Assembly (NCBI GenBank): GCA_012513425.1
Contig: JAAZCF010000209.1
Location: 1-9,161 of the forward strand
Length of the DNA stretch: 9,161 nucleotides
Source of the DNA: Bacteroidales bacterium
GTDB taxonomy: Bacteria; Bacteroidota; Bacteroidia; Bacteroidales; UBA932
Direction of reading: 5' to 3'
Below the pieces are notes generated by a model, which was given only the letters and a program-made list of their open reading frames with translations, was not told the origin of the DNA and did not search any database. Below, piece by piece: positions 1 through 7,728 of the stretch (its first letter is position 1; each line of letters opens with the position of its first letter). The position numbers and the translations under genes were made by a program.

Positions 1-1052
1 CCATTACGTACTACGCATGAAAGACCAGCGTTTACTACAAACATAGGCTCCGCTCCGATATCCTCGCAAAATTGCAAGAAATCATGATAGCCAATGCTGC
101 AGCTGTTGTGATAGCCCCAAAGGTCCATCTTTCCTACGCGTTCAATGCGTGGTCCAATAGTTTCTTTCCATTTGATGCGATCTGCCATTGAGAGACCTTC
201 CACAATACATCCACCTGGCCAACGGACAAATGATGGCTTGATGTCGGCAAGAGTCTGAGCAATGTCTTTACGAAGACCATGGCCCATGAAAGTTTCTTGT
301 GGCATCAATGAGATATAGTCAATAAACACCTGACCTGAGCCATCAAACTCCATCACTAGTTTAGCTTTATTGTCGGTAATGTTGCTGGCAATTACTGCAT
401 CGTATTTTTTCCAAGCACCATCTTTGGTGAGGTCAAACTTTTCAGAGAAGATTTCATTGCCGTCTTTGCCAATGATATTGACCTTGATGCCCCCATTGTA
501 AGCAGAAGTAGAACGTGCATAGAATGATATATTGTATTTTTCTCCACTAACCATACTAATGCCAGCATATCCTTCGTTCATAAGGCGTGCTCCTGAGCCA
601 GTAATATCAAGCTGCAATGAGTTTGCGTTGCCTTTGCTAACAGGGTTGGTAGTCACAACTTTCATTGTGGCAGAAGAAGATGCCATAGGCTCAAGAGTCC
701 AACCTTCAGTTTTGTTGTCGGGATTGAAATGATAGAAAATATAGTTTTTAACACGTCCGGATTGGTAGTTTGGCTTGGCGGGGCCATGCACTTCGTTGTC
801 AATGACAGTGCAATCGTCAGGCACGTCTTTTTCTTCGAAACCCATGTTGTAAATCATTTCAGGCCAAAGGCCACCATCACCAGAACGGCTTATTTCTTCA
901 ATGAAAATACCCCAAAGGTCTTCGGGATATTCAGTAATTTCATCAGACATATCCACATTAATGGTAGAATTCGCCGATGAAGAGCAGCTACTCAGCATAA
1001 TGACCGCTGAAGCAAAGCTTGCTAAGCAAGCAACTAAATGATTAAGTTTCAT
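1..1052 (-). CDS. GH51 alpha-L-arabinofuranosidase, lipoprotein (3' end cut by window edge)
   Basis: This gene encodes a retaining alpha-L-arabinofuranosidase that should release terminal arabinofuranose from arabinan, arabinoxylan or arabinogalactan fragments. I translated it by hand: ATG at 1052-1050, then 350 complete codons running off the window. Residues 1-23 form a lipoprotein signal with lipobox LSSC (C23), so it should be lipid-anchored. Residues about 31-75 carry the family N-terminal strand and the SGDGGLWPE motif (57-65). Residues about 100-250 look like an inserted CBM4/9-type beta-sandwich (KYNISFYARS near 172). The barrel then begins with GLRKDIAQTLADIKPSFVRW (259-278), PGGCIVEG and WKETIGP (295-301), which are very typical of Bacteroidales GH51 enzymes. 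The catalytic acid/base and nucleophile glutamates lie beyond the edge, so activity cannot be judged. The residues after C23 (SSSANS) lack the acidic pattern of the known surface-export signal, so a periplasm-facing anchor is possible. Family call is firm; the exact substrate is inferred. Confidence 0.9.
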   Translation of the reverse strand, partial: MKLNHLVACLASFASAVIMLSSCSSSANSTINVDMSDEITEYPEDLWGIFIEEISRSGDGGLWPEMIYNMGFEEKDVPDDCTVIDNEVHGPAKPNYQSGRVKNYIFYHFNPDNKTEGWTLEPMASSSATMKVVTTNPVSKGNANSLQLDITGSGARLMNEGYAGISMVSGEKYNISFYARSTSAYNGGIKVNIIGKDGNEIFSEKFDLTKDGAWKKYDAVIASNITDNKAKLVMEFDGSGQVFIDYISLMPQETFMGHGLRKDIAQTLADIKPSFVRWPGGCIVEGLSMADRIKWKETIGPRIERVGKMDLWGYHNSCSIGYHDFLQFCEDIGAEPMFVVNAGLSCVVRN

Positions 1053-1060
1053 AGTTAGTG

Positions 1061-1068
1061 CAAGGTAA
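1061..1068 (-). promoter_or_regulatory. possible -7 promoter box for the GH51 gene
   Basis: On the minus strand this reads TTACCTTG followed by CACTAACT and the ATG. It resembles the Bacteroidales -7 element TAnnTTTG but is imperfect, and I see no clear -33 TTTG because the upstream positions fall in the terminator hairpin. If used, the leader would be only a few bases long. Read-through from the upstream gene is the alternative. Confidence 0.3.
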
Positions 1069-1069
1069 T

Positions 1070-1112
1070 AAAAAACTCCTAAAAGCCACTAATCTAAGCT
1101 TTCGGGAGTTTT
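1070..1112 (-). terminator. Rho-independent terminator after the acyl-CoA synthetase gene
   Basis: On the minus strand the arms AAAACTCC and GGAGTTTT (8 perfect pairs) enclose a second stem GAAAGC/GCTTTT with one G-U pair. The two stems are separated by a single C/A mismatch, and the loop is 11 bases. The downstream arm runs straight into six T residues and then ATT. It lies 22 bases past the stop codon of the acyl-CoA synthetase. The plus strand also reads as hairpin plus GATTTTTTTT, so it could work in both directions, although no plus-strand gene reaches it. Confidence 0.85.
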
Positions 1113-1134
1113 GATTTTTTTTACTATCAAGAAT

Positions 1135-2904
1135 TTATTTAAATATATCTTCAATAATATCTTTATATCGCTCGTAAATTTTGGCTCGTTTGAGCTTGAG
1201 GGTCTGGCTCAACATATTATTGGCCGTAGTCCACTCATCATTGATATAGACTTCTTTCTTTATCTGCTCATGAGCGGCAAGGCTGGCATTGCTGGCAGTA
1301 ACTTCACTATGGAGCTTTTTCTGTATTTTTTCCTTTGATAACAAGTCATCATTATCTGTAAACGAAATATTTTCCGCTTTAGCATATGCAATAAGCTTGT
1401 TCATTTCCGGAATTATAATGGCAGAAGGAAATTTTTGGTTTTCTCCCACGACCATGCAATCTTGAATAAAGTCAGAACCTTTAAGCTTGGTTTCTAGCGC
1501 CAGTGGAGCAATATATTTACCATTTGATAGCTTGAATATTTCTTTTTTACGGTCAGTAATTTTCAAATATTTGCCTTCAATCAAGACTCCAATATCACCG
1601 GTATGCAAAAAGCCATCACTATCAATGATTTGGGCCGTCTGCTCCGGGTCTTTATAATAACCCAGCATCACATGAGGACCTTTTACCAATATTTCGCCAT
1701 CATCAGCAAATTTGAGAGTAGTGTCATCGATAACAGTGCCCACAGTGCCAAAAATATTAATGCCATCTCTAGGATTATTAACTGAGATAACTGGAGAAGT
1801 TTCGGTCATGCCATAACCTTCATTCAAACTGAAGTTGGCTGCATTGAAGCATCTAACAATCTTTTCTTGAATAGCACTACCGCCGGAACCTACCAATAAA
1901 TTGCGACCTCCCAAATTAGCTCTCCATTTACTATAGACTAATTTATCAAACAATGAATGACGCAATTGGTAGAAGAACTTTTTGTTATAATTGTCATAAT
2001 GGTTGGCATACTTCCACGCAGAAGAATAGATACATTTCTTCAAGCCTTTCAAGCTGTGTCCTGCTGCTTCCAACTTGGCATACATCATCTCCAACACTCT
2101 AGGAACAGCGCAAAAACCATCAGCATGGCAGTCTGCAAGATCAGAAGCAAACGTACCTATGTTTTCAGCATAATAGATACTAATACCAAGCTCTTGATAT
2201 TCATAATTCATTGTTCGCTCATACACATGACACAGTGGCAAAAAAGAAATCATTTTGTGCGAACTGTTATAAGTCTGTCTTATTGCATGGGAATGAGAAT
2301 CAAATACTAAATTATAATGACTAAGCATTACTCCTTTAGGACGACCTGTCGTGCCGGAAGTATAAATAAGCGAGAAGAACTCGTCTTTGTCAGTATTTGC
2401 TATGTTTTCTGTAATCTTGGCTTCGAGAGCTTCGCGGTTTTTCTCTCCTTCTTGAAGAAATTGTTTGAAGCAATATTGTGATTCGCAATCATCGATCAAA
2501 ACAACTTTGACCTTGCGCTCCAATTGCTCTACTACCGGGTAAATTTTCTTATAAAGAATCTCATTTCCAATGAAGATTACTTCAGCGTCGGAATGATTAA
2601 AAATATAGAGGAAATCATCGGCACTTAAGGTTGGATAGATAGGTGTATGAACCATATTAGCCAAAGCACAACCCATATCAATGAAGTTCCATTCTGGACG
2701 ATTGGAAGTAATACTAATAACTTTTGTGCCTTTAGGCAAACCGAGTGAAAGCAAACTTCTAGCTACTGAATGAGAAAAGTTTACATATTCTTTCGTACTG
2801 AACTTGATCCACTGTCCATGCACACGCCTGGAAAGCATATCGGGCTTATCAGGGCATATCTGCTCTAAATTTGTAAGTAAATCGAATACACGAGTAATTT
2901 GCAT
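1135..2904 (-). CDS. Long-chain acyl-CoA synthetase (AMP-forming), FadD-like
   Basis: This cytoplasmic enzyme activates free fatty acids with ATP to acyl-AMP and then to acyl-CoA, for lipid synthesis, exogenous fatty-acid use or turnover. The 589-aa length fits the ~600-aa Bacteroidales long-chain family. Motifs of the ANL superfamily occur in order: phosphate-binding loop YTSGTTGRPKGVMLSH (181-196), LPLCHVYER (222-230, typical of long-chain members), NEGYGMTETSP (361-371), GFLHTGDIG (431-439) with the ribose-binding D437, hinge DRKKE (451-455), and C-terminal TLKLKR (568-573) in which K570 is the likely catalytic lysine. No signal peptide or membrane segment is seen. The ATG at 2904 starts directly at the family N-terminus. 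A 76-base gap and its own -7 box separate it from the upstream propeller gene, and a strong terminator follows it, so it is probably a single-gene unit. It has no obvious link to the flanking glycan enzymes. Chain-length preference cannot be told. Confidence 0.95.
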   Translation of the reverse strand: MQITRVFDLLTNLEQICPDKPDMLSRRVHGQWIKFSTKEYVNFSHSVARSLLSLGLPKGTKVISITSNRPEWNFIDMGCALANMVHTPIYPTLSADDFLYIFNHSDAEVIFIGNEILYKKIYPVVEQLERKVKVVLIDDCESQYCFKQFLQEGEKNREALEAKITENIANTDKDEFFSLIYTSGTTGRPKGVMLSHYNLVFDSHSHAIRQTYNSSHKMISFLPLCHVYERTMNYEYQELGISIYYAENIGTFASDLADCHADGFCAVPRVLEMMYAKLEAAGHSLKGLKKCIYSSAWKYANHYDNYNKKFFYQLRHSLFDKLVYSKWRANLGGRNLLVGSGGSAIQEKIVRCFNAANFSLNEGYGMTETSPVISVNNPRDGINIFGTVGTVIDDTTLKFADDGEILVKGPHVMLGYYKDPEQTAQIIDSDGFLHTGDIGVLIEGKYLKITDRKKEIFKLSNGKYIAPLALETKLKGSDFIQDCMVVGENQKFPSAIIIPEMNKLIAYAKAENISFTDNDDLLSKEKIQKKLHSEVTASNASLAAHEQIKKEVYINDEWTTANNMLSQTLKLKRAKIYERYKDIIEDIFK

Positions 2905-2926
2905 AATTTTCGGGTTTAGTTATGGG

Positions 2927-2934
2927 CAAAGTTA
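2927..2934 (-). promoter_or_regulatory. -7 promoter box for the acyl-CoA synthetase gene
   Basis: The minus strand reads TAACTTTG, a perfect match to the Bacteroidales -7 consensus TAnnTTTG, 22 bases before the ATG at 2904. That would give a leader of about 15 bases. At the usual 19-21 base spacing I find only TGG, not TTTG, so the -33 element is weak or absent. A T-rich run (eight Ts) lies directly upstream. Confidence 0.55.
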
Positions 2935-2935
2935 G

Positions 2936-2970
2936 AAAAAAAACGTTTGTTTATCCATTATATACGTTTT
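2936..2970 (-). terminator. weak terminator-like inverted repeat after the propeller gene
   Basis: On the minus strand AAAACGT, a 17-base loop and ACGTTTT form a 7-pair, AT-rich arm set followed by a run of eight Ts. It starts 10 bases past the TGA of the propeller gene. Only two GC pairs support the stem and the loop is long, so termination may be inefficient; the T run also abuts the next -7 box. Confidence 0.3.
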
Positions 2971-2980
2971 GATACTTCTG

Positions 2981-3904
2981 TCAGAACTTTATAGTCTTAA
3001 ATAAGGAACTTTCACCTGCCACACAATACGTATCTAACATACAAGAAATGGAATATAAATCCGATGTTGAAAGTTTATAAAATTTATTGCAATGAGAGCA
3101 CGACGGTATGGTAGTCACTGCTCCATCGGAGCAAGCAAGCAAAAATTGGTCTCTAACAGCATCATAGCAGATAGCAAGAGGCGATTCTGTTAATGGATTA
3201 CTTATTCCATAGTCATCTGTATAGTTTGTGCCCCTTTCGCTCCAAACTTTTCCGCCGGTAGAGAGAAATAAAGCCGGCATCCCGTCGGTATAGGACCCTG
3301 CTACTGCAATGAAACTCTGAGTAACACTTACGCAGGTAAATGAGACTGGCTTATAGAATCCTTTATATTCGGTATTAAAATCCAACAATGACCACACTAC
3401 CCCATCTCTCGTTCCAGCTATTTCGCCTTTATCGCTGACAGCATAGAGCAAATTGCCATCGGTTGACAGGCCGGTAATCGAACCTTTAATCTTGATTTGA
3501 GCCGGACTATGACTGCCATCGGGCATCATTTTTTCAAGTAAACCTTTTCTTCCTCCAATGAACAAAGCTCCTCTATATGAAGCCATTGAAAGAATATCGC
3601 CTTTTATTTGATAAGTTTTAGAAGATCTATCTTGGCTCAAGGCGACTAATATGCCATTATCTCCACCAGTAAACAGACGCCCATCAAAGACTGCAAGGCA
3701 ATTAAGTTGTGACCCTTTAGAAGCAGTGCGAGAAGTGATAAGGTCTGCAGATTGTGAATAAAAACAAACATCGCCGTTGGCAGAAGCCACGGCGAATGTT
3801 TGTCCAAATGGTATTGACGCTTTGAAATCTGCTTGCTGGGCGCTGAGAGAAAAAAAGTTCAGCGCCAAAAAAGCAGATAAAAGCGTATATAATTTATTTA
3901 ACAT
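2981..3904 (-). CDS. Secreted beta-propeller-like protein, function unknown
   Basis: I do not recognise a named family. Residues 1-22 form a Sec signal peptide with a likely cut at SLSA|QQ, so the mature protein is exported. The rest consists of imperfect blade-like repeats: a hydrophobic strand, a turn, then a small-residue strand, for example LNCLAVFDGRLFTGGDNG (67-84), ILSMASYRGALFIGGRKG (104-121), ITGLSTDGNLLYAVSDKG (143-160) and FTCVSVTQSFIAVAGS (189-204). Two degenerate Asp-box-like turns, TRDGVVW (165-171) and STGGKVW (215-221), point to a BNR/sialidase- or Ycf48-like propeller of about six or seven blades. There are nine cysteines in the mature part, including CSHC at 269-272, which is many for an exported protein. 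Its ATG lies inside the 3' end of the GH3 gene (11-base overlap, different frame), implying joint expression. Six of eight arginines use AGA/AGG, whereas the GH3 gene favours CGT. A role in binding or assisting glycan breakdown is only inferred from context; no catalytic residues can be assigned. Confidence 0.8.
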   Translation of the reverse strand: MLNKLYTLLSAFLALNFFSLSAQQADFKASIPFGQTFAVASANGDVCFYSQSADLITSRTASKGSQLNCLAVFDGRLFTGGDNGILVALSQDRSSKTYQIKGDILSMASYRGALFIGGRKGLLEKMMPDGSHSPAQIKIKGSITGLSTDGNLLYAVSDKGEIAGTRDGVVWSLLDFNTEYKGFYKPVSFTCVSVTQSFIAVAGSYTDGMPALFLSTGGKVWSERGTNYTDDYGISNPLTESPLAICYDAVRDQFLLACSDGAVTTIPSCSHCNKFYKLSTSDLYSISCMLDTYCVAGESSLFKTIKF

Positions 3905-6900
3905 TGAAGTAGTCTACAGCAACTTTGAGAGGAGTTGTAGTAACTGCAGGAGCTGCAGGAACCGGTCCACGACGGCCACCCATAGCCATCACACCGTCAC
4001 AAGCAATTACGCCGGCTTGGATGTCTTTTAGAACAACGTCAACTTTACCTACCTCTGTAAACTTCTTACCATCTACTGAGTAAAAAGCAGTGTATTCTGA
4101 ACTTTTCTTGACAAGGCGAAGATAAACTACATTGTCAGCTTTGATGATACCTTTTAGGCTAACACTTACAGAAGCCTTTTGATTGCCTAGACCTTCAGCT
4201 ACAAGCATTAAATTACCTGCAGCAGAAGCACCAGCTGTAGGAGCTTGACGCATCATTCCGCCACCTGAGTAAACCAATTTTACAAAATTGTCATCATCTT
4301 CATAAGCGACAATACCTGCGTTTTGTGCAGGAGCACCTGGGTTGCTTAGGAACTGCATCTTTGTGTCAGCAGTAAAGTCACCATTTGCACTTTGAAGAAG
4401 AATATTCTTAGCACTGTTGGCTGCATTAGTGATGTCACCTGCCTCAGTAGTCAATACCAAGTAACCTGGCTTCTCAGTCATGCTCCAATTCTTTGAGCTC
4501 TCGCGAACCCAACTCCATTGTTTACCAAGTGAGCTGAATTTGTCGCTTACTGGTTTTGTACCGAAGTTAACTACATATTCTTTTACATCATAAGTGATAT
4601 AGTCAGTAAGAGTAATAACTGCTGAACCAGGAACTGATTTTGCTTGTTTGATATCTACAGAGATGTTGGCATCTGAAGCTGTAGCGGCAACAACTTGTGG
4701 AGCGCTTCCGGCTTTAGCAACAACTGAGTATTGGCTTGCGCCTGCTTTTAGAATAGATTTGCCGGCAACTGTAAGATTTGCAAGAGTCATGTCAGGCATA
4801 ACTTTGATTGCGTAATCATCGCATGCAACAGAACCATTTACATCAACATTTACAGTGATTGTTGCAACACCCATTGATTTGGCGCTTACTTTACCATTGG
4901 CATCAACAGAAGCAACTGAAGGATTGCTGCTCTTGTATGTTACTTTTGCTTTTGTAATATCATAGAAGCTATCGTCATTCATAGCAGCAGTAACATAAGT
5001 ATCTGCTGTCTCGCCTGATCTCATAACTGATACGCCACAGTCAGCGACTACAGTCTTAACTTCAGGAGCAAGTGTGCCGCTCATTGTAGCAGTCAAAGTA
5101 CCGCGGATATCTTTTGATGAAGAACCAACCTCGAAAACATAGCGACCTTGGTCGTAAGTCATCTTATCTGAATCCATATCCCAGAACCAAAGATCCTTAC
5201 AATCAATATTAATGTCAACAGTCTTTGTTGCACCCATAGGAAGAGTAACTCTATGGAAACCTTTCAAACGTTTGATTGGACGCTGAGCAGAAGCCGGAGA
5301 GTCAGGAGTAGTCATATAAATCTGGACAACCTCATCACCATCATATTTACCAGTGTTGGTTACATCAACGCTGATTGTGATTTTGTCATTTGGAGTGATA
5401 GCGCTCTTGCTGATGCGGAAGTTGCTATATTCGAAAGTAGTATAGCTAATACCATAACCAAATTCATAAGAAATATCTTTCTTGAAATACCACAATGTAC
5501 GGCCATTGCTGCCATTGTTGCCACGAAGAGTGTAGTCAGTAATTTCAGGAAGGTCTTTTACGGATTTGTACCATGTAGCATTTAATTTACCACCTGGAGT
5601 AACATCACCGAAGAGAACTTTTGGAACAGCAGCACCTTGTGCCATACCATTATATCCAGTCCAAACGATGCTTGGAATATTAGCGATATTTTTGAATTCT
5701 TCAACCTCAACACAACCAAGTGTTTGCATATACACGATAGTATTAGGGTTAACTGCAGAAACAGCTTTGATAAGATCAAGCTGGTTACCTGGAAGAAGGA
5801 GAGTCAAACGGTCAGCCTCTTCAGTAGCTGTTTTTTCATCTGTACCTACAAAGATAATGGCAACGTCAGCTGCTTTTGCAGCATCAATAGTAGCTTGGTC
5901 AATAGGAGCATCCTGAGGAGCCTTGTATACCAAGTAAAGAGTCTGAGGCTCGTTGTAACCGAGACGATTTGCTTTCTCGCTCAATGGAGAAGTACCGCCG
6001 TATACACCACCTACTCTCTTTCCTGAAGCTGCAGTAGCTTCGATAGTAGCGATAAGGTTACCATCTGGAGAACCTATACGAACCTCAACAAGACCACCTT
6101 CTGTAGGGATGTTGATACCTACTGTGATAGAGTCAATATTCATAATGTCGATGTTATCATAGCTTGTCCATGAACCATCGTCAATAGAGCGGACCTGCTC
6201 TTCAGTACCCATACCTGTACCTACAGTAATACCTTGTGAACTACCATTGTACTTGGTTGCATCGAAATAAGTCTTTGTACCGTCAATTTTTGTAATTGTG
6301 AAATTACCAATGTAAAGAAGGTTACTTTTTACAAGCGTGCTACCACCATCAACAAGCTTAAGATTGATGTTAAGATTGTTGTCTTTGATGTATTGTTCCA
6401 AACCTTGGTAAGGAGTAATCATGCTGGTGGCCTCAGGACGACCTGAATAAGGGCCTAAGACAACTTTGTTGGCTTGTGGGCCAAATACTGTGATGTTCTG
6501 TGCTTTATTTTTATCTAAAGGAAGCACTTGATTTTCATTCTTAAGAAGAACAGGAGTCAAAGTTGCAATTTCCATAGCCAATTCTTGTGAGCTCTTTGAG
6601 TTCACAACACCTGGTTGGAATCTTGTGTAAGGCACTTTGTAATCAGGATCAAACTCACCTGTACGCATACGGATAGTAAATACATTTACCAATGCGCGGT
6701 CGATATCGGCCATAGTGATAAGTCCTTGGTTAAGAGCACTGATTGCTGCTCTTTGATAAACACTTCCGCAATCAGAGTCAACACCTGCGATAAGACCTGC
6801 AGCTGTTGCTTCTTCTGCTGTTTCTTTATAATAGTGACCTGTGTAGATATCTTCAATAGCAGCGCAGTCACCTGTAACATAACCCTTCATACCATAAGTA

Positions 6901-7694
6901 CGACGAGCGATAGAGTCAAGGTAAAGTACACTGGCTGAAGTAGGAACACCATTTACCGCATTGTATGATGACATGATTGAAGGAAGAGCATCTTCTTCAA
7001 TAAGCTTTTTGTAAGGAAGAAGATAGAACTCACGCATGTCTCGACTGTCCATATTAGAACTGCTTACATGGCGATCAAACTCACTGTTGTTTGCAAAAAA
7101 GTGTTTTGCAGTAGGAACAGCTTTCAAATATTTATCGTCAGCGCCTACAAAACCTCTTACAAAACCACCTGCTATCTGAGCAGCAAGGAATGGATCCTCA
7201 CCATAGCTCTCACCTGTACGTCCCCAACGTGGGTCACGGATTGGCTCAACAACAGGGCTCCAGAAAGTCAAATCCTCAACGCCGGCCTGATTCATGGCGC
7301 GAGCTTCATCAGTAATGACTGTTCCCATAATCTCAGCAAGCTCTACAGACCATGATGAACCGATAGCCACACTATTTGAGAAAGAAGAAGGGCCTTGAAC
7401 ACCTGCAGCAGCATTTCCACCGGCAAGCACTCCGTGAAGAGCCTCACTCCAAATGTTGTAAGCAGGAATGCCGAGACGAGGAACTGCAGCCTGATTATTA
7501 CCTATTAGACTTTGTTTTTCTTCAAGAGTCAATCTTGAAACAAGGTCAACTGCACGCTCCTCAAATGTGTAATTTGTGTTGAGGTAGATTGGAGTCGTTC
7601 TATTGATTTTTTCAGCTGGAGTATAACCAACTGCCAATAGAAGACCTGTCACTGCTACGCATGCAAAGCAGAATTTAGTTAGTCTTTTTTTCAT
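3894..7694 (-). CDS. Secreted multi-domain GH3 glycosidase (beta-xylosidase/beta-glucosidase type)
   Basis: A retaining glycosidase that should remove terminal beta-linked sugars (xylose or glucose) from plant oligosaccharides outside the cytoplasm. I chose the ATG at 7694 (1266 aa) because it begins with a signal peptide (MKKR, hydrophobic 8-22, likely cut after AVG at 23); an in-frame TTG 30 bases upstream falls at the predicted transcription start. Domains: GH3 barrel ~45-365 with RDPRWGRTGESYGEDP (153-168), K197-H198 and nucleophile D276 in GYVTGDCAAI; GH3 C-terminal domain ~390-455 and ~597-750, split by a CBM6-like insert (~458-592); candidate acid/base E625 before ADR and LLLPGNQ; Fn3-like ~758-875; Big_2-like ~885-965 (SSNPSVASVDANGKV); a second Ig-like module ~968-1045; and a concanavalin-like C-terminal domain ~1048-1266 like that of GH43 enzymes. 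It is much longer than a plain GH3 (700-900 aa). It appears to be the first gene of a two-gene unit. The GH51 nearby favours xylosidase, but the substrate is unproven. Confidence 0.93.
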   Translation of the reverse strand: MKKRLTKFCFACVAVTGLLLAVGYTPAEKINRTTPIYLNTNYTFEERAVDLVSRLTLEEKQSLIGNNQAAVPRLGIPAYNIWSEALHGVLAGGNAAAGVQGPSSFSNSVAIGSSWSVELAEIMGTVITDEARAMNQAGVEDLTFWSPVVEPIRDPRWGRTGESYGEDPFLAAQIAGGFVRGFVGADDKYLKAVPTAKHFFANNSEFDRHVSSSNMDSRDMREFYLLPYKKLIEEDALPSIMSSYNAVNGVPTSASVLYLDSIARRTYGMKGYVTGDCAAIEDIYTGHYYKETAEEATAAGLIAGVDSDCGSVYQRAAISALNQGLITMADIDRALVNVFTIRMRTGEFDPDYKVPYTRFQPGVVNSKSSQELAMEIATLTPVLLKNENQVLPLDKNKAQNITVFGPQANKVVLGPYSGRPEATSMITPYQGLEQYIKDNNLNINLKLVDGGSTLVKSNLLYIGNFTITKIDGTKTYFDATKYNGSSQGITVGTGMGTEEQVRSIDDGSWTSYDNIDIMNIDSITVGINIPTEGGLVEVRIGSPDGNLIATIEATAASGKRVGGVYGGTSPLSEKANRLGYNEPQTLYLVYKAPQDAPIDQATIDAAKAADVAIIFVGTDEKTATEEADRLTLLLPGNQLDLIKAVSAVNPNTIVYMQTLGCVEVEEFKNIANIPSIVWTGYNGMAQGAAVPKVLFGDVTPGGKLNATWYKSVKDLPEITDYTLRGNNGSNGRTLWYFKKDISYEFGYGISYTTFEYSNFRISKSAITPNDKITISVDVTNTGKYDGDEVVQIYMTTPDSPASAQRPIKRLKGFHRVTLPMGATKTVDINIDCKDLWFWDMDSDKMTYDQGRYVFEVGSSSKDIRGTLTATMSGTLAPEVKTVVADCGVSVMRSGETADTYVTAAMNDDSFYDITKAKVTYKSSNPSVASVDANGKVSAKSMGVATITVNVDVNGSVACDDYAIKVMPDMTLANLTVAGKSILKAGASQYSVVAKAGSAPQVVAATASDANISVDIKQAKSVPGSAVITLTDYITYDVKEYVVNFGTKPVSDKFSSLGKQWSWVRESSKNWSMTEKPGYLVLTTEAGDITNAANSAKNILLQSANGDFTADTKMQFLSNPGAPAQNAGIVAYEDDDNFVKLVYSGGGMMRQAPTAGASAAGNLMLVAEGLGNQKASVSVSLKGIIKADNVVYLRLVKKSSEYTAFYSVDGKKFTEVGKVDVVLKDIQAGVIACDGVMAMGGRRGPVPAAPAVTTTPLKVAVDYFNVK
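5919..6323 (-). other. CBM6-like domain inserted within the GH3 C-terminal domain
   Basis: This encodes residues about 458-592 of the GH3 protein. It interrupts the GH3 C-terminal alpha/beta sandwich between the GPYSGRPEATSMITPYQGL segment and the VAIIFVGTDE strand. It has the look of a CBM6 beta-sandwich: Y461-I-G-N, then YNGSSQGITVG, GSWTSYDNIDI (507-517), then SITVGINIPTEGGLVEVRIG and a closing TLYLVYKAP strand. It would hold substrate near the active site. Boundaries are estimated by eye. Confidence 0.65.
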
Positions 7695-7728
7695 AAATTG
7701 TTTATAAAGGGTATAATGTTTCAATATC

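Noticed and set aside
1957..2310. Plus-strand open frame of 117 codons inside the acyl-CoA synthetase gene
   Set aside because: The minus strand here encodes conserved ANL-family sequence; the plus-strand product has no domain or start signal.
5566..6026. Overlapping plus-strand frames of 116 and 129 codons inside the GH3 gene
   Set aside because: They are antisense to the GH3 C-terminal catalytic domain, with cysteine- and serine-rich nonsense-like composition and no upstream signals.
7722..7724. TTG as the start codon of the GH3 gene
   Set aside because: It would add 10 residues before a normal signal peptide and lies at the predicted transcription start, so the ATG at 7694 is preferred.
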